NCBI GenBank assembly: GCA_003280985.1
Contig: QCDH01000001.1
Span: forward strand, 1 to 64,000
Source of the DNA: Prochlorococcus sp. AG-355-A18
GTDB taxonomy: Bacteria; Cyanobacteriota; Cyanobacteriia; PCC-6307; Cyanobiaceae
DNA: 64,000 nt
Reading direction: 5' to 3'
Shown here: positions 21,265 to 33,169 of the stretch, piece by piece
Numbering within the stretch: the first letter of the stretch is position 1
Layout of the letters: every line of letters starts with the position of its first letter
Notes under the pieces: model-generated
What the model saw: only the letters and a program-made list of their open reading frames with translations
What the model was told of the DNA's origin: nothing
Databases searched by the model: none
Made by a program: the position numbers and the translations under genes

Positions 21265-22662
21265 TTGGAAAATTCACACTCGAAAAAAAATATTACTAGA
21301 TCAACAACAAGATTAATGTTCTCTTATGGGCTAGGAGATGCAGGCACAGGTTTAGTCGCGACGCAATTTGGTTTTTTTCTGTTCAAATTCTTTATTTCTG
21401 CTGGTTTACCAGTAATAATTGCAGGTTCATTATTAATGTTAATAAAGATATGGGATGCAGTAAATGATCCGTTGATTGGATGGTTAAGTGATCGTACTAA
21501 ATCAAGATGGGGGCCTAGGATCCCTTGGATGGTAATAGCATCTGTTCCGCTTGGTTTCTCTTTAGCTGCGATATGGTGGATACCCACTGGTTCCGTGCTA
21601 ACCAAAACTATCTACTATGCCATAATTTCTATAATCGTAATGACTGCTTATACAAGTATAAACCTTCCTTTTGCAGCTCTTTCTACCGAAATTTCTGAAA
21701 AAACAGCAATTAGAACAAGACTAAACGCATCTAGATTTACTGGCTCAATAATTGCAGGACTTACTGGTTTAATAATTGCTGGAGTTTTATTGGGTTCTGA
21801 AGGATCAGCAAATAATGAATATTTTTTAATGGGAAAAATAAGCGGATGTATTGCAGTTGCTGCAACATTAATTTCTTGTTGGGGATTGGCTCCATTCGCC
21901 AAAAAAGCAAGAAGGCCTTCAGGAAAAGTTGAAGCCATAACACTTCAATTCAAAAGGATCTTCAGAAATAAAAAATTTCTAAAAGTTATCACGCTTTATA
22001 TTCTTCTCTGGTGCGCCTTACAATTGATGCAAACAGTAGCGTTAATCTATGTAGAGGATGTCCTGAACGTACCAACAAATATCGCGAAGTGGATCCCGAT
22101 TCCTTTCCAAATTAGCGCTTTAGTGGGTTTACAAATATGGACCAGAGTATCAAATGAATTAAACAGGATTTCAGCTTTAAACTATGGAGGGATTATGTGG
22201 ATTATTTCATGTACAGCAGCATTATTTTTACCTTCATTATCAAAAATTTCAGGAGTTGGAGATAGTTTATTCCTCAATACCGGCGAGATATTTTTGTTCA
22301 TTCTTTTGATTTTCATAATCTGTCTTATTGGCATTGGTGCTTCAACCGCTTTTCTTATCCCTTGGTCACTACTTCCTGACGCAATAGACGAAGACCCAGA
22401 GAAACCGGCAGGACTATATACTGCTTGGATGGTACTTATTCAGAAAATTGGTATCGCTTTTAGTGTTCAATTATTAGGATTTTTATTGTATTTATCAGGT
22501 TATCAATCATGCTTTGTTGATAAAGATGCTTTAAATATTATTGAACAATGCTACTCAGCACAATTAACTATAAGATTATGTATTGGTTTTATACCCTCAA
22601 TATTGGTAATAATTGGTCTTTTAATCATGAGAAAATGGGATCGAAAATTAATTACAAACTAA
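21265..22662 (+). CDS. GPH-family (MelB-like) sugar:cation symporter; candidate glucose transporter
   Basis: YGLGDAGTGLV, KIWDAVNDPLIGWLSDRTKSRWGPRIPW, 12-TM pattern; TTG start. Confidence 0.88.
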   Translation: MENSHSKKNITRSTTRLMFSYGLGDAGTGLVATQFGFFLFKFFISAGLPVIIAGSLLMLIKIWDAVNDPLIGWLSDRTKSRWGPRIPWMVIASVPLGFSLAAIWWIPTGSVLTKTIYYAIISIIVMTAYTSINLPFAALSTEISEKTAIRTRLNASRFTGSIIAGLTGLIIAGVLLGSEGSANNEYFLMGKISGCIAVAATLISCWGLAPFAKKARRPSGKVEAITLQFKRIFRNKKFLKVITLYILLWCALQLMQTVALIYVEDVLNVPTNIAKWIPIPFQISALVGLQIWTRVSNELNRISALNYGGIMWIISCTAALFLPSLSKISGVGDSLFLNTGEIFLFILLIFIICLIGIGASTAFLIPWSLLPDAIDEDPEKPAGLYTAWMVLIQKIGIAFSVQLLGFLLYLSGYQSCFVDKDALNIIEQCYSAQLTIRLCIGFIPSILVIIGLLIMRKWDRKLITN

Positions 22663-22671
22663 TATAAAAAT

Positions 22672-23427
22672 ATGTATTACCTTAATTTTTTCAAAAGACT
22701 TCTAAGCAGCTTAATCATCGGCGGGCAAGCAATTAATTTTATCTTTAAGGGTAAAATTTCCAAAAATGATCTCTTTGACCAACTTATGGAGGCAGGTCCT
22801 GGCAGTTTATTAATTGTATTAATTACAGGAATCGCTGCAGGTACAGTTTTTAATATTCAAGTTGCATCACAACTTACAAGTATGGGGGTTTCAAGTGAAA
22901 TTGGGGGTTTATTGGCAGTAGGCATGGCGAGAGAAATGGCTCCTCTTCTAACTGCTACTTTAATGACTGGGAAGGTTGCCACTGCCTATGCTGCTCAACT
23001 TGGCACTATGAAAGTAACAGAACAAATTGAGGCAATAACCATGTTAAGGACCGAACCAGTCCAATATTTAGTAGTCCCAAGGTTACTTTCGATGGTAATA
23101 ATGTCTCCTATACAGTGCCTTTTATTTTTATCTGTAGCTTTATGGAGTGGACAAATTTGGAGCACAATTTTTTATAAAGTTCCTCCAATTGTTTTTTGGA
23201 CATCTGTAAGATCAGGTAATGTGAGTTTAACCAGTACAGACTTAACTTCAATGTTAATAAAATCTATAGTGTTCGGATTACTTATTTCAATCATTGCTTG
23301 TGGATATGGACTCACAACTAAAGGTGGTCCTAAAGAAGTTGGAACAAGTACAACAGGTGCAGTTGTAATGACTCTCGTTACTGTATCTTTAATGGATGTA
23401 TTACTAACGCAAATTTTATTTGGATGA
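22672..23427 (+). CDS. MlaE-family ABC transporter permease
   Basis: ITGIAAGTVFNIQVASQL, VGMAREMAPLLTATLMTGKVATAYAAQLGTMKVTEQIEAI. Confidence 0.9.
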   Translation: MYYLNFFKRLLSSLIIGGQAINFIFKGKISKNDLFDQLMEAGPGSLLIVLITGIAAGTVFNIQVASQLTSMGVSSEIGGLLAVGMAREMAPLLTATLMTGKVATAYAAQLGTMKVTEQIEAITMLRTEPVQYLVVPRLLSMVIMSPIQCLLFLSVALWSGQIWSTIFYKVPPIVFWTSVRSGNVSLTSTDLTSMLIKSIVFGLLISIIACGYGLTTKGGPKEVGTSTTGAVVMTLVTVSLMDVLLTQILFG

Positions 23428-23854
23428 TTCTATGTTTAATACTAAATCAAAAAAAGAGGAACCAGTAATAATCTCTCCTTCATTTCAGTTGCCAATCATT
23501 CTAATAGTTTTAAGTTTTATGCTTTTGTTTTTGAATATTGGTTCTTTGCCAACGATAGTTTTTGCTTCTTTTAGCTTTTTTTTATTACTTCAGTCATTCA
23601 CCTTAAGAATAAAAATAACTAATGATGATTTTATCGTTTTACAATTAGGGAAAGAGATAAGAACTTTTCCGTTCAAGAACTGGATATCATGGAAATTCTT
23701 TTTCCCTATTATCCCAGGTATTTTTTATTTTAGAGAAAAGTCCAGTCCTCATTTATTACCAATTTTATTTAATCCACAGCAATTGAAAGATGAGCTCATA
23801 AAAAAAGTTGACTCCCTAGAAATTAAAAATTCTAAAAATACAGACTTTTCCTAA
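23420..23854 (+). CDS. Conserved cyanobacterial membrane protein (DUF3119-like)
   Basis: ORF overlapping the MlaE permease; hairpin TM then PH-like domain. Confidence 0.7.
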   Translation: MDDSMFNTKSKKEEPVIISPSFQLPIILIVLSFMLLFLNIGSLPTIVFASFSFFLLLQSFTLRIKITNDDFIVLQLGKEIRTFPFKNWISWKFFFPIIPGIFYFREKSSPHLLPILFNPQQLKDELIKKVDSLEIKNSKNTDFS

Positions 23855-23871
23855 TCATCAAAATTATTTAA

Positions 23872-24882
23872 ATGACCAATACAGAAATTTCCAACAATAA
23901 TCCTGACAAGGAATTAATAATAGATAAGTCAATTTCAGATGATAAAAGCAAACAAACTAGTAGGAAAAATACAACACAAAATAAAAAAATTACACCAAAA
24001 AAAGATAACTTAACTAAATCTTTTGATGAAATTTCTAATGAAATTTTTAGAGATCTCGTTTCAAAAAAAGACTCTTTAGTTAAAGAAATAAAAGATTTAG
24101 AAACAAAAAAAAATGAAATAGAAAAAGATATTGAGTCAAATTTTAAAGGACAGTCAGATAATATTGCTAAAAGAGTTAAAGGCTTTCAAGAATACTTAAC
24201 TGGAGCTTTGCAGAATCTTTCACAGAACGTTGAGAAACTTGAATTAGTTTCTCAACCAATAATCGTAAAGCCTTCTCCCCTTGATGAGAAAAAGCAAAAT
24301 AATATCACAAATAATATAGTTAATGTTCCTGCTCTTTCTGAAACATTTAAGCCGGATGAAGAGATTATAAAAAGTTGCTTTACAAGTTTCACAGAACAAC
24401 CTGACTTTTATGCAGAACCTTGGAAATTAAGACGAAGTCTTGATTCATCAGAAATAGAGATTATGGATGATTGGTTCTTTAACATGGGCGGAAGAGGTTC
24501 TCTTGAAAGTAGAGGATCTCGACAAAAAAATGCCTTGTTATCAGCGGGTTTAATATCAATTCTTGGCGAATTATATGGAGATCAATTTCAGACTCTTATT
24601 TTAGCTTCGCAGCCTGAAAGATTAGGCGAATGGAGAAGAATTCTCCAAGACTCACTTGGTCTTACAAGGGATGACTTTGGACCTAATAGTGGGATTGTTC
24701 TTTTTGAAAGGCCTGAAGGTGTCATCGAAAGAGCTGATAGATTAGAAGCCAATGAAGAATTGCCATTTATTATTATTGATGCAGCAGAAACCTCTGTTGA
24801 AATTCCAATACTTCAATTCCCATTATGGGTTGCATTTGCTGGTTCAGATAATGAAATTTACGATGATCTTGAACTAAACTAA
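23872..24882 (+). CDS. Conserved cyanobacterial protein (DUF3086-like)
   Basis: Coiled coil, then [57 protein letters not shown]. Confidence 0.75.
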   Translation: MTNTEISNNNPDKELIIDKSISDDKSKQTSRKNTTQNKKITPKKDNLTKSFDEISNEIFRDLVSKKDSLVKEIKDLETKKNEIEKDIESNFKGQSDNIAKRVKGFQEYLTGALQNLSQNVEKLELVSQPIIVKPSPLDEKKQNNITNNIVNVPALSETFKPDEEIIKSCFTSFTEQPDFYAEPWKLRRSLDSSEIEIMDDWFFNMGGRGSLESRGSRQKNALLSAGLISILGELYGDQFQTLILASQPERLGEWRRILQDSLGLTRDDFGPNSGIVLFERPEGVIERADRLEANEELPFIIIDAAETSVEIPILQFPLWVAFAGSDNEIYDDLELN

Positions 24883-24887
24883 GCTTT

Positions 24888-25472
24888 ATGAATATCTTAA
24901 TAATTTTCACAAGTTATCTTTTAGGATCACTTCCAACAGGATTTTTAATTGGAAAATATCTCAAAAATATAGATTTAAGAACTATAGGTTCTGGATCTAC
25001 TGGTGCCACAAATGTCTTAAGAAATGTTGGAAAATTGCCAGCACTTTTTGTATTTATTATTGACGTTGGGAAAGGCCTTATTGCAGTAAAAATTGCTCAA
25101 TATTACACAGATCAAGGATTAATAGAGGTAATAGCAGGGATATCTGCTATCTCAGGACATATTTGGCCAATATGGCTTAGAGGTAAAGGAGGGAAAGCTG
25201 TTGCTACTGGATTAGGTATGTTTTTAGCTCTTTCTTGGAAAGTTGGACTTGCATCTCTTGGAATTTTTTTAATAGTCCTAACAAAAACTAAATTTGTTTC
25301 TTTATCCAGTATTTCAGCCGCAATCTTACTCCCTATTTTTATGCTTTTTTACCTAGGTAAATTTATTCACTCATACTTTTTTATAAGTTTAATTGTGTCA
25401 TTGTTAGTAATCTGGAAACATAGAACAAACATAACAAGATTACTAAAGGGAGAAGAATCCAAAATTAATTAG
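24888..25472 (+). CDS. plsY: Glycerol-3-phosphate acyltransferase PlsY
   Basis: [51 protein letters not shown]. Confidence 0.95.
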   Translation: MNILIIFTSYLLGSLPTGFLIGKYLKNIDLRTIGSGSTGATNVLRNVGKLPALFVFIIDVGKGLIAVKIAQYYTDQGLIEVIAGISAISGHIWPIWLRGKGGKAVATGLGMFLALSWKVGLASLGIFLIVLTKTKFVSLSSISAAILLPIFMLFYLGKFIHSYFFISLIVSLLVIWKHRTNITRLLKGEESKIN

Positions 25473-26193
25473 AATCAATAGATTTAAATATTTCTATTAG
25501 AGCTTTATTAGGATCTATAGCTTTTGATATTGATCTACCAATGACTAACTTAGAAGCGCCATTATCTAAAGCTTCATGGGGAGTCATAATTCTATTTTGA
25601 TCATTTTTATTGTCAATATTTAATCTGATACCTGGTGTGATAAGTTCAAAATTATCCTTATAAATAGATCTCAACATTTTCACCTCCCAAGGGGAACAAA
25701 CACATCCATCTAATCCCGCATCAAAAGACAACTTTGCAAGTCTCAATACATTTTCTTCAATTGAATTATTTCTATCAAGATCAGTTTGAAAATCCTTAAG
25801 AGAAAAACTTGTTAAAACAGTTATTCCTATAACAAGTGGAGGTCTTACACTAACTGAAGTGGCTCCTTCTAAAGATGCTTTTTTCGAATCCTTAAGAGCT
25901 TTTAGACCGGCTGAAGCATGAATAGAAATTATATCAACCCCTAATTTTGAAACTTGGAAACATGCTGCACGCATGGTATTTGGAATATCATGAAATTTTA
26001 AGTCTAAAAAAATTTTTTTATTTAAACCTTTTAAAATTTCAATAACTCTTGGACCTTCCCTAATAAAAAGCTCTAAACCAACTTTCACCCACTTAATATT
26101 AGGACATTTTCCCAGCAGTAATTTTGCTTGATTTAGATCTAATCCATCAATTGCCAATATTATTTTATCTTCTGCATTAAATCTGTTATTCAT
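25465..26193 (-). CDS. pyrF: Orotidine 5'-phosphate decarboxylase
   Basis: [40 protein letters not shown]. Confidence 0.95.
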   Translation of the reverse strand: MNNRFNAEDKIILAIDGLDLNQAKLLLGKCPNIKWVKVGLELFIREGPRVIEILKGLNKKIFLDLKFHDIPNTMRAACFQVSKLGVDIISIHASAGLKALKDSKKASLEGATSVSVRPPLVIGITVLTSFSLKDFQTDLDRNNSIEENVLRLAKLSFDAGLDGCVCSPWEVKMLRSIYKDNFELITPGIRLNIDNKNDQNRIMTPHEALDNGASKLVIGRSISKAIDPNKALIEIFKSIDSN

Positions 26194-26199
26194 TAATTT

Positions 26200-27438
26200 T
26201 CAGCTTTCAAACCTTTTAATTATTTTTTTTCCAATTTGCAAAATTTTCCCTTCCAAATCATTTTTTGAATTAAAAACTAAATCAGGATTTAATACTTTCT
26301 GACTATCAATTTTTACACCCCCTCCTTTAATAGATCTTTTGGATTCGCTGCTAGATTTGAATAGTTTTAGAGCACTTAACAAATAAAAAAACTTTACAGG
26401 AAAAACCACTTCTTTTAAAGAAATCTCTGGAATTTCTCCAACTTTTTCTTTATGTCCAAGGAATAATTTTTCGCAGTTAGATTGCGCCTTTAATGCTTCT
26501 TCAGCCCCATGGAATAAAGTAGTAACTTCTAATGCCATTCTTCTCTGTAATTCACGAGGATTTGAGTTTTCAAGAAAACTTAAATCTAATTCAGTAAGTA
26601 ATTCAAAATAGGTAGGTATTATATTATCAGGTACTTTTTCTAATTTTGAATACATTGAAACAGGATCTTCAGTCAAACCGACGGTGTTAAATTCAGATTT
26701 ACTCATCTTCTTAATTCCATCTAAACCTGTCAAAATTGGCAGCAGAACACCAAATTGAGGGTCTTGTTTAAAATATCTTTGAAGATCTCTTCCTATTGCA
26801 ATATTAAATTTCTGATCTGTACCTCCAAGCTCAATATCTGATTGAACAACTACCGAATCGTAACCTTGTAATAATGGATATAAGAATTCATGCAAAGCAA
26901 TTGGAACTTGCGAAGTATACCTTTTATTAAATTCCTCCTTAGCTAGCATTTGACTAACTGTTACACTCCCCATTAATTCAATTATCGAATTAAGATTTAA
27001 TCCTTTTAACCATTCACTGTTATATCTAATTTCTATTCTATCTTTTGAATCAAAATCTAAAATTGATTCATCAGCTGGCTTTCCCATCCCTAGTTGGGTT
27101 AAGTATGTTTTTGCGTTATCCTTAACTTGTTTTTCCGATAACTGAACTCTTGTTTTGTTTTTTCCAGTTGGGTCTCCAATTTGAGCAGTAAAATCCCCAA
27201 TAATTAGAACTGCGATATGTCCATTATCTTGGAATGCCCTAAGTTTTTTAAACAATATGCTATGCCCAAGATGAATATCTGTTCCAGTTGGATCGATCCC
27301 GAGTTTAACCCTTAATTTTTTCTTATTTTTTTTCGCATGATCAATTATCTCCGAAAAGGTTTGATGTGTTCCCTTAATTGGAAAATATTCTTCTATTCCC
27401 CTTGACAACCATGATGGCAATATTAAGTTATCTGACAT
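26200..27438 (-). CDS. tyrS: Tyrosyl-tRNA synthetase
   Basis: [39 protein letters not shown]. Confidence 0.96.
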   Translation of the reverse strand: MSDNLILPSWLSRGIEEYFPIKGTHQTFSEIIDHAKKNKKKLRVKLGIDPTGTDIHLGHSILFKKLRAFQDNGHIAVLIIGDFTAQIGDPTGKNKTRVQLSEKQVKDNAKTYLTQLGMGKPADESILDFDSKDRIEIRYNSEWLKGLNLNSIIELMGSVTVSQMLAKEEFNKRYTSQVPIALHEFLYPLLQGYDSVVVQSDIELGGTDQKFNIAIGRDLQRYFKQDPQFGVLLPILTGLDGIKKMSKSEFNTVGLTEDPVSMYSKLEKVPDNIIPTYFELLTELDLSFLENSNPRELQRRMALEVTTLFHGAEEALKAQSNCEKLFLGHKEKVGEIPEISLKEVVFPVKFFYLLSALKLFKSSSESKRSIKGGGVKIDSQKVLNPDLVFNSKNDLEGKILQIGKKIIKRFES

Positions 27439-27457
27439 AAAGCTTTAACAATTAAAT

Positions 27458-27802
27458 TTAAGAAGTTTTATCAAGTTCATCCTTCATTCTTATTAAGGTT
27501 TTATTCATTTGATCGAACATTTGATCAGGAGTAATCCCAAATTGACTTAACTGTGTCTTTAATTGTTCTACTGTCATTTTTGCCTGAAAATCTTCAGACA
27601 ATTCAAATCTCTTCATAAAAACCTTATAACGATCCATAAGTGATTCCATTTTTTTTATAAACATTTTTTTCCCTTCTCTGTCAAATTTCCCATAATCAGA
27701 ACCAAGTTTCATAAGTTCTTGGTAATCTGTAAAAAGCTTTTTAGCTTCTTCTTGAACAATGTCTGACTCAAAAAATCCCATTTCTATTTTTTTACTTCGC
27801 AA
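27458..27802 (-). CDS. Conserved cyanobacterial protein (DUF1825-like)
   Basis: MGFFESDIVQEEAKKLFTDYQELMKLGSDYGKFDREGKKMFI; the internal Met is the likelier start. Confidence 0.75.
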   Translation of the reverse strand: MRSKKIEMGFFESDIVQEEAKKLFTDYQELMKLGSDYGKFDREGKKMFIKKMESLMDRYKVFMKRFELSEDFQAKMTVEQLKTQLSQFGITPDQMFDQMNKTLIRMKDELDKTS

Positions 27803-27932
27803 GATTAAGGCTCAATTACAAGATAACAAGAATCTTTTAAATTGATTAGAAGATTAATAAATTTTAGTTTATAAATAATTCTTTGATTTATATTTTTTCA
27901 GAATTAAATTTAGTAGACATATTTCATAAATA

Positions 27933-28544
27933 TTGGGAAAATTTAACAAAAATAATATTTCAAACCAAAATAGACAATTTGAATTATTTGGTTCAAAAGT
28001 AAATACATCAATTAATTTTCAACACTCAAATAATTTAAAAATCAAAGGTGAAATCCTAACTGAATGGAGAAATAGAATATTTAATCACCAATTCAAAATT
28101 TCAAAAGATACTCACAATAAAAATTTACACCAAACAAGTCTTCCTATAAATATAATTTCCAATGAAAGAAAAATTGATCCGTTTTCCTTGCAACCATTAT
28201 CATTGAACTTTTGGAGAACTAATCAATATATACACAATGGTCCAGCAATGTATTTTGTAATTGACTCGATGGAGAATTCTCAAATAATCCTTTATATAGG
28301 AGAAACAAATTCAGCAAATAAAAGATGGAAGGGAGAACATGACTGTAAAAATTACCTCATGAACTATAAAGAAGCCCTAGCCCATAACAAACTCTCAAGT
28401 CACCAAGATATTCGTTTCTTCTTAGATGTACCTAAAGAAGTAAAATTAAGACGTAAATTAGAACAGCAACTGATATATTTATGGTTACCACCTTTTAATA
28501 AAGAAACTCGAGATAGGTGGGCAACTAGTTTCACAAACAACTAA
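27933..28544 (+). CDS. GIY-YIG-like nuclease domain protein with uncharacterised N-terminus
   Basis: MYFVID...ILYIGETNSANKRWKGEH...RRKLEQQLIYLWLPPFNKE; TTG start. Confidence 0.7.
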   Translation: MGKFNKNNISNQNRQFELFGSKVNTSINFQHSNNLKIKGEILTEWRNRIFNHQFKISKDTHNKNLHQTSLPINIISNERKIDPFSLQPLSLNFWRTNQYIHNGPAMYFVIDSMENSQIILYIGETNSANKRWKGEHDCKNYLMNYKEALAHNKLSSHQDIRFFLDVPKEVKLRRKLEQQLIYLWLPPFNKETRDRWATSFTNN

Positions 28545-28568
28545 AAGTTAATTAAATCCATTTAACAA

Positions 28569-30041
28569 ATGCAATTTTCCACATTCCAAAAAAATCTAGA
28601 TAACTGGCAAGGTGCTTCATTAATTTTTGGAGTTTTAGAGGAAGAGATTGCAAGCCAACTTGAAAACATAAAATTTGTTCTTGACCCAAAATTATTACTA
28701 AAAAAAGTTACTCAAAAAAAATTTAAAGGAGAAAAAGGAAAAACTTTAAGCTTTGAATTTTTAGATCAAAAATTAGAAACTTTAATCATAGTTGGTCTTG
28801 GCAAAACAAAAGACCTAAATAAAAGTGATATAGAAAACTCTATAGGAAATCTAGTTAGGAAAAATGTTGATAAAAATGAAAAAATCAGCATCTTGCTACC
28901 TTGGGAATTTATAAATTCAAAACTAGAAATAAATCGATTAGCAGAGTCAGCTAGATTATCTGCTTATAAGGACAATAGATTCAATAAGAAAAAAGATGAA
29001 AAGAAAGTTCTTAAAGAAATAGAGTTTCTGAATTTAAATAAATTTGAGAATATTAGCTTTGAAGAGACAGCAAAAATATGTGAAGGTGTAGAACTAGCTA
29101 GAAGACTTGTAGCAGCCCCTCCAAATAGTCTTACTCCTAAGGAAATGTCTATACAAGCTTCTCAAATAGCAAAAGATCATGATTTAGAATTAAAAATTTT
29201 AGAGGCTAAAGATTGTGAAGATTTAGGAATGGGTGCATATTTAGCTGTAGCAAAAGGTTCTGATCTGGATCCTAAATTTATTCATCTTACTTTAAAGTCA
29301 GAGGGGCCTATAAAAGAAAAGATTGCGCTTGTTGGGAAGGGTCTAACCTTTGATTCTGGAGGATACAATCTGAAAGTAGGAGCATCTCAAATTGAAATGA
29401 TGAAATATGATATGGGCGGAAGCGCTGCAGTTTTAGGAGCAGCAAAAGCTCTTGGCGCAATAAAACCAAAGGGATTAGAAATTCATTTTATTGTGGCATC
29501 TTGCGAAAATATGATAAATGGATCTGCAGTACATCCAGGAGATGTAGTTAAAGCATCTAATGGTAAGACAATTGAAATAAATAACACTGATGCAGAGGGC
29601 AGACTCACTTTAGCTGATGCTTTAACTTACGCATCAAATTTAAAACCGGATTCAATAATAGATCTTGCAACTTTAACAGGAGCTATTGTTGTTGCATTAG
29701 GAAATGATGTAGCTGGATTTTGGAGCAATAATGATGATCTAGCAAATGACCTAAAAGCTGCATCAGCCCAGTCTGGAGAAGAATTATGGCAAATGCCTTT
29801 ACAAAAATCTTATAAAGAAGGTTTAAAGTCTCATATAGCTGACATGAAAAATACAGGTCCTAGAGCAGGTGGCTCAATAACTGCTGCTTTGTTTTTAGAA
29901 GAATTCTTTGATAAAGAGATTAAATGGGCTCATATTGATATTGCTGGAACTTGTTGGACTGACAAGAATAAGGGAATTAACCCATCAGGTGCAACCGGTT
30001 TTGGCGTTAAAACTCTTGTTCAATGGATTAAAAATAAATAG
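28569..30041 (+). CDS. pepA: Leucyl aminopeptidase
   Basis: [43 protein letters not shown]. Confidence 0.96.
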   Translation: MQFSTFQKNLDNWQGASLIFGVLEEEIASQLENIKFVLDPKLLLKKVTQKKFKGEKGKTLSFEFLDQKLETLIIVGLGKTKDLNKSDIENSIGNLVRKNVDKNEKISILLPWEFINSKLEINRLAESARLSAYKDNRFNKKKDEKKVLKEIEFLNLNKFENISFEETAKICEGVELARRLVAAPPNSLTPKEMSIQASQIAKDHDLELKILEAKDCEDLGMGAYLAVAKGSDLDPKFIHLTLKSEGPIKEKIALVGKGLTFDSGGYNLKVGASQIEMMKYDMGGSAAVLGAAKALGAIKPKGLEIHFIVASCENMINGSAVHPGDVVKASNGKTIEINNTDAEGRLTLADALTYASNLKPDSIIDLATLTGAIVVALGNDVAGFWSNNDDLANDLKAASAQSGEELWQMPLQKSYKEGLKSHIADMKNTGPRAGGSITAALFLEEFFDKEIKWAHIDIAGTCWTDKNKGINPSGATGFGVKTLVQWIKNK

Positions 30042-30052
30042 CCATATTTAAA

Positions 30053-30655
30053 TCATTCATTCCAAAGATTTGTTGATCTAGCGTTGTCACCCCATAATTT
30101 ATCCAATCTCTGATCTCTCCCACATGAGAATCTATAGAACCTATATTTTAATTCATTTCTCTCAGCAAAATCCTGATGATATTCTTCAGCTAACCAAAAT
30201 TGACCTTTTGATTTTAGTTCTACAGATATTTTTTCTAATGGCAAATGCAATTCATTTGAGGCCGAAACAATTGCATTTTTTGCATCACTTTCCTCAGTTT
30301 CATCTTTGTAAAAGATCACTGGCCTATAAGAATCTCCACGATCACAAAATTGGCCCTTAGCGTCCAAAGGATCAATATTTCTGAAATAGAGCCTAAGTAT
30401 TTCGGGTAAAGTTACTGATTGGGAATCATAGTCCACCAAAACCACTTCCTGATGTCCTTCGTGATTTTCATAGGTAGGATTTTGTAAATCTCCTCCTGAA
30501 TAGCCACTTTGTACAAAATTTATCCCCTTCAATGACTCTAAATCATGTTCCAAACACCAAAAACAACCTCCTGCGAGAATCAATTCCTCTGCAAAAACGT
30601 TTAAAGGGTTTATAAATATCGAAAGAGCAATAATTAGAGGTAAGAAATATTTCAT
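30053..30655 (-). CDS. msrA: Peptide methionine sulfoxide reductase MsrA with N-terminal signal peptide
   Basis: ILAGGCFWCLEHDLESLKGINFVQSGYSGG, YHQDF. Confidence 0.93.
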   Translation of the reverse strand: MKYFLPLIIALSIFINPLNVFAEELILAGGCFWCLEHDLESLKGINFVQSGYSGGDLQNPTYENHEGHQEVVLVDYDSQSVTLPEILRLYFRNIDPLDAKGQFCDRGDSYRPVIFYKDETEESDAKNAIVSASNELHLPLEKISVELKSKGQFWLAEEYHQDFAERNELKYRFYRFSCGRDQRLDKLWGDNARSTNLWNE

Positions 30656-30671
30656 TTTTTTATTATAAAGT

Positions 30672-31850
30672 TCAATTAATAGAATTAATAATCTCCTTAG
30701 CAGCTCTTTGGACTACGCCCTCTTCACCTAGTTCTTTTTTTAAAAACGCATAACCTTTTTTTATTTTTATTTTTTCTGACTTTCCCTCAAGAATCCTACA
30801 AGATTTGTAGAAGATTTTCTTTTCGTCAAACTCTCTCTGCACAAACTCAGGGATTATTAATTTATTAACTAACAAATTTACTGGGGAAATAAATCTTACT
30901 TTGAAATTGAGAATTTTTTTAGCAATAAAAGCTGTTACCCTACTAACTCTATATCCAACAATCTGCGGGATTCCATATAAAGCTAATTCCATATTAACTG
31001 TCCCAGATTTACAAAAAGCAATTTTGGTAAGTGAATAAATATAAGGCTTTAATTTTGCACTATCTTTTTGAGAAATCACAAGACCTTTAACTTGATATGT
31101 GCGAAAGGATTTTTTGAATATTTCATCAAAAGCATCCCGACAGGAGGGAATATAGACAACCAAACTTGGATATTTTTGTTGAAGTTTTTGAGCCGCTCGC
31201 ATAAAAGTAGGTAATATATATCGTAATTCTTGAGGTCTCGATGCAGGCATCAAAAGTAGGATGTTTTGATCAGCGCGAAGGTTCAAAATATTTCTAGCAT
31301 CTCTCTTTAGAGGAAGTTTTTTTGTCAAATCAATCATTGGATGTCCAACCCATAAGACATTTCCGCCCCTCTTTTTGTAGAAAGCTGCTTCTTTCTTGAA
31401 AATCGCAAAAATTTTATCAGAAAATTTTATTAGATTTGTTGTAGTATTATTGCCAACTCTCCAAGCCCACTCTTGAGGAGCAATATAGTAAAAAATTGGA
31501 ATTTTAGTCTTCGATCTTTTTAATTTAGTACCAATTTTTATATTGGGGCCCATATAGTCAATCAGAATCAAACAATCTGGAGGATATTTTTTTAGTAATT
31601 TATAGAACCTTTTTTGAATTCTTATTGTTGGAAGAATAAGAGGTAAAGCCTCCCAAATTCCTATTGCACTAATTGATGTAGTATCTTGAAGAATTTTCAC
31701 ACCTTCTTTCTTCATCCTTTCCCCACCTAATCCGCAAATTTCTAAATCTATAGATTTTTTTTTAGCTTCGTCTAATAATGCTTTTGATAACAAACTTCCG
31801 TGCAAATCACCAGAGACTTCTCCAGTACTTATAAATATCTTTTTATTCAT
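30672..31850 (-). CDS. lpxB: Lipid-A-disaccharide synthase
   Basis: ISTGEVSGDLHGSLL, LIDYMGPNIKI, YYIAPQEWAWR, KSGTVNMELALYGIPQIVGYR. Confidence 0.95.
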   Translation of the reverse strand: MNKKIFISTGEVSGDLHGSLLSKALLDEAKKKSIDLEICGLGGERMKKEGVKILQDTTSISAIGIWEALPLILPTIRIQKRFYKLLKKYPPDCLILIDYMGPNIKIGTKLKRSKTKIPIFYYIAPQEWAWRVGNNTTTNLIKFSDKIFAIFKKEAAFYKKRGGNVLWVGHPMIDLTKKLPLKRDARNILNLRADQNILLLMPASRPQELRYILPTFMRAAQKLQQKYPSLVVYIPSCRDAFDEIFKKSFRTYQVKGLVISQKDSAKLKPYIYSLTKIAFCKSGTVNMELALYGIPQIVGYRVSRVTAFIAKKILNFKVRFISPVNLLVNKLIIPEFVQREFDEKKIFYKSCRILEGKSEKIKIKKGYAFLKKELGEEGVVQRAAKEIINSIN

Positions 31851-32701
31851 AAATTCACTATTGGCATTGGTCCTCGTCTTTCTTTAGATATAGACTCTTT
31901 TAAAAAGCTACATAATTTTGAGGACGAAAAATCTAATTCTCCTATCATTACTTTTTCAAGTGAATTTGAAATCGCATCATTAGATTTAAAAAGTAGATTC
32001 CAAGTTTTTTGAAGTAATTTTAAGTCAAAATCTTTATTTTCCATTAAACCACTTCTCTTAATTCCAATCCTATTTAAACCTCTCAATCTTCCTGGATGCC
32101 CTTCGGCCAAACAAAAAGGAGGTACATCTCTATCCACCCTAGTCATTCCTCCAATCATTGCTAAATATCCAATATGTACAAATTGATGAATACCTAAACA
32201 ACCGCCAATAATAGCTTTATCTTCAATCTTTACATGGCCTGCAACTTGAACACTATTTGACAGCACGATCCTATTACCAAGTTCACAATTATGGCCGATA
32301 TGAGTGTAAGCCATCAACAAATTATTATTGCCAATAATAGTTTTTTCTCCTTCATAAGTTGCTTTATTTATAGTTACACATTCTCTGAATGTATTATTAT
32401 TTCCAATAATTATTTCAGTAGGGGCACCTTTATATTTAAGGTCTTGGGGATCAAGACCTATAAAAACACTTGGGTAAACTTTGTTGTTTTTACCAATATG
32501 AGTTCTTCCTGAAATAACAGCATTAGGTCCTATTTGGGTTCCTTTCCCGATAATTACATTAGGGCCGACAATAGCTCCTTGAGAGATAATAACCCCTTCA
32601 TGCAATTCGGCACTTGGATCTACAAAAGCATTTGGGTGGACTTTTACACCACTAAAACTTGAGTTTAATTCAGTATTTTTATTATCCATATCCCTAATCA
32701 A
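31847..32701 (-). CDS. lpxA: UDP-N-acetylglucosamine acyltransferase
   Basis: Left-handed beta-helix hexapeptides; [34 protein letters not shown]. Confidence 0.96.
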   Translation of the reverse strand: MIRDMDNKNTELNSSFSGVKVHPNAFVDPSAELHEGVIISQGAIVGPNVIIGKGTQIGPNAVISGRTHIGKNNKVYPSVFIGLDPQDLKYKGAPTEIIIGNNNTFRECVTINKATYEGEKTIIGNNNLLMAYTHIGHNCELGNRIVLSNSVQVAGHVKIEDKAIIGGCLGIHQFVHIGYLAMIGGMTRVDRDVPPFCLAEGHPGRLRGLNRIGIKRSGLMENKDFDLKLLQKTWNLLFKSNDAISNSLEKVMIGELDFSSSKLCSFLKESISKERRGPMPIVNL

Positions 32702-33152
32702 CTAATGAAAACATTAATTCTCCAGCACAAACCAACTTCCCATCAACATGCGCCTCACCTTTAACCTTCCCAAATCTTTGTCTTTTAATAGACAATAACT
32801 CACAAGAAATTATCAATTGATCTCCAGGCACAACTGGTTTTCTAAATTTAACATTATTGATTCCAGCAAAGACGAAAAGTCCTTTAGGAAGATCGGGCAT
32901 TTGCGTTACAATTATGCCACCAACTTGAGCCATTGATTCAACAATAAGAACCCCAGGCATCAAAGGTCTCTCAGGAAAGTGTCCCTGAAATTGAGGCTCA
33001 TTTATAGTTACATTTTTTACTGCAACAGCTCTCTCCCCAGGAATATGCTCTATGACTTTGTCCACAAGGGCAAAAGGGTATCTGTGAGGTAACAAACCTA
33101 GTATGTGCTCAGATGAAAGTTGATTATTTTTACTGGATAATTTTTTTTCCAA
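32694..33152 (-). CDS. fabZ: 3-hydroxyacyl-ACP dehydratase
   Basis: [36 protein letters not shown]. Confidence 0.97.
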   Translation of the reverse strand: MEKKLSSKNNQLSSEHILGLLPHRYPFALVDKVIEHIPGERAVAVKNVTINEPQFQGHFPERPLMPGVLIVESMAQVGGIIVTQMPDLPKGLFVFAGINNVKFRKPVVPGDQLIISCELLSIKRQRFGKVKGEAHVDGKLVCAGELMFSLVD

Positions 33153-33169
33153 AACAAATTAAGATAAAG

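Noticed and set aside
32439-32459. 8-bp inverted repeat AGGTCTTG-GGGAT-CAAGACCT inside lpxA
   Set aside because: Encodes the highly conserved Lpx[10 protein letters not shown] segment; codon constraint is a sufficient explanation.
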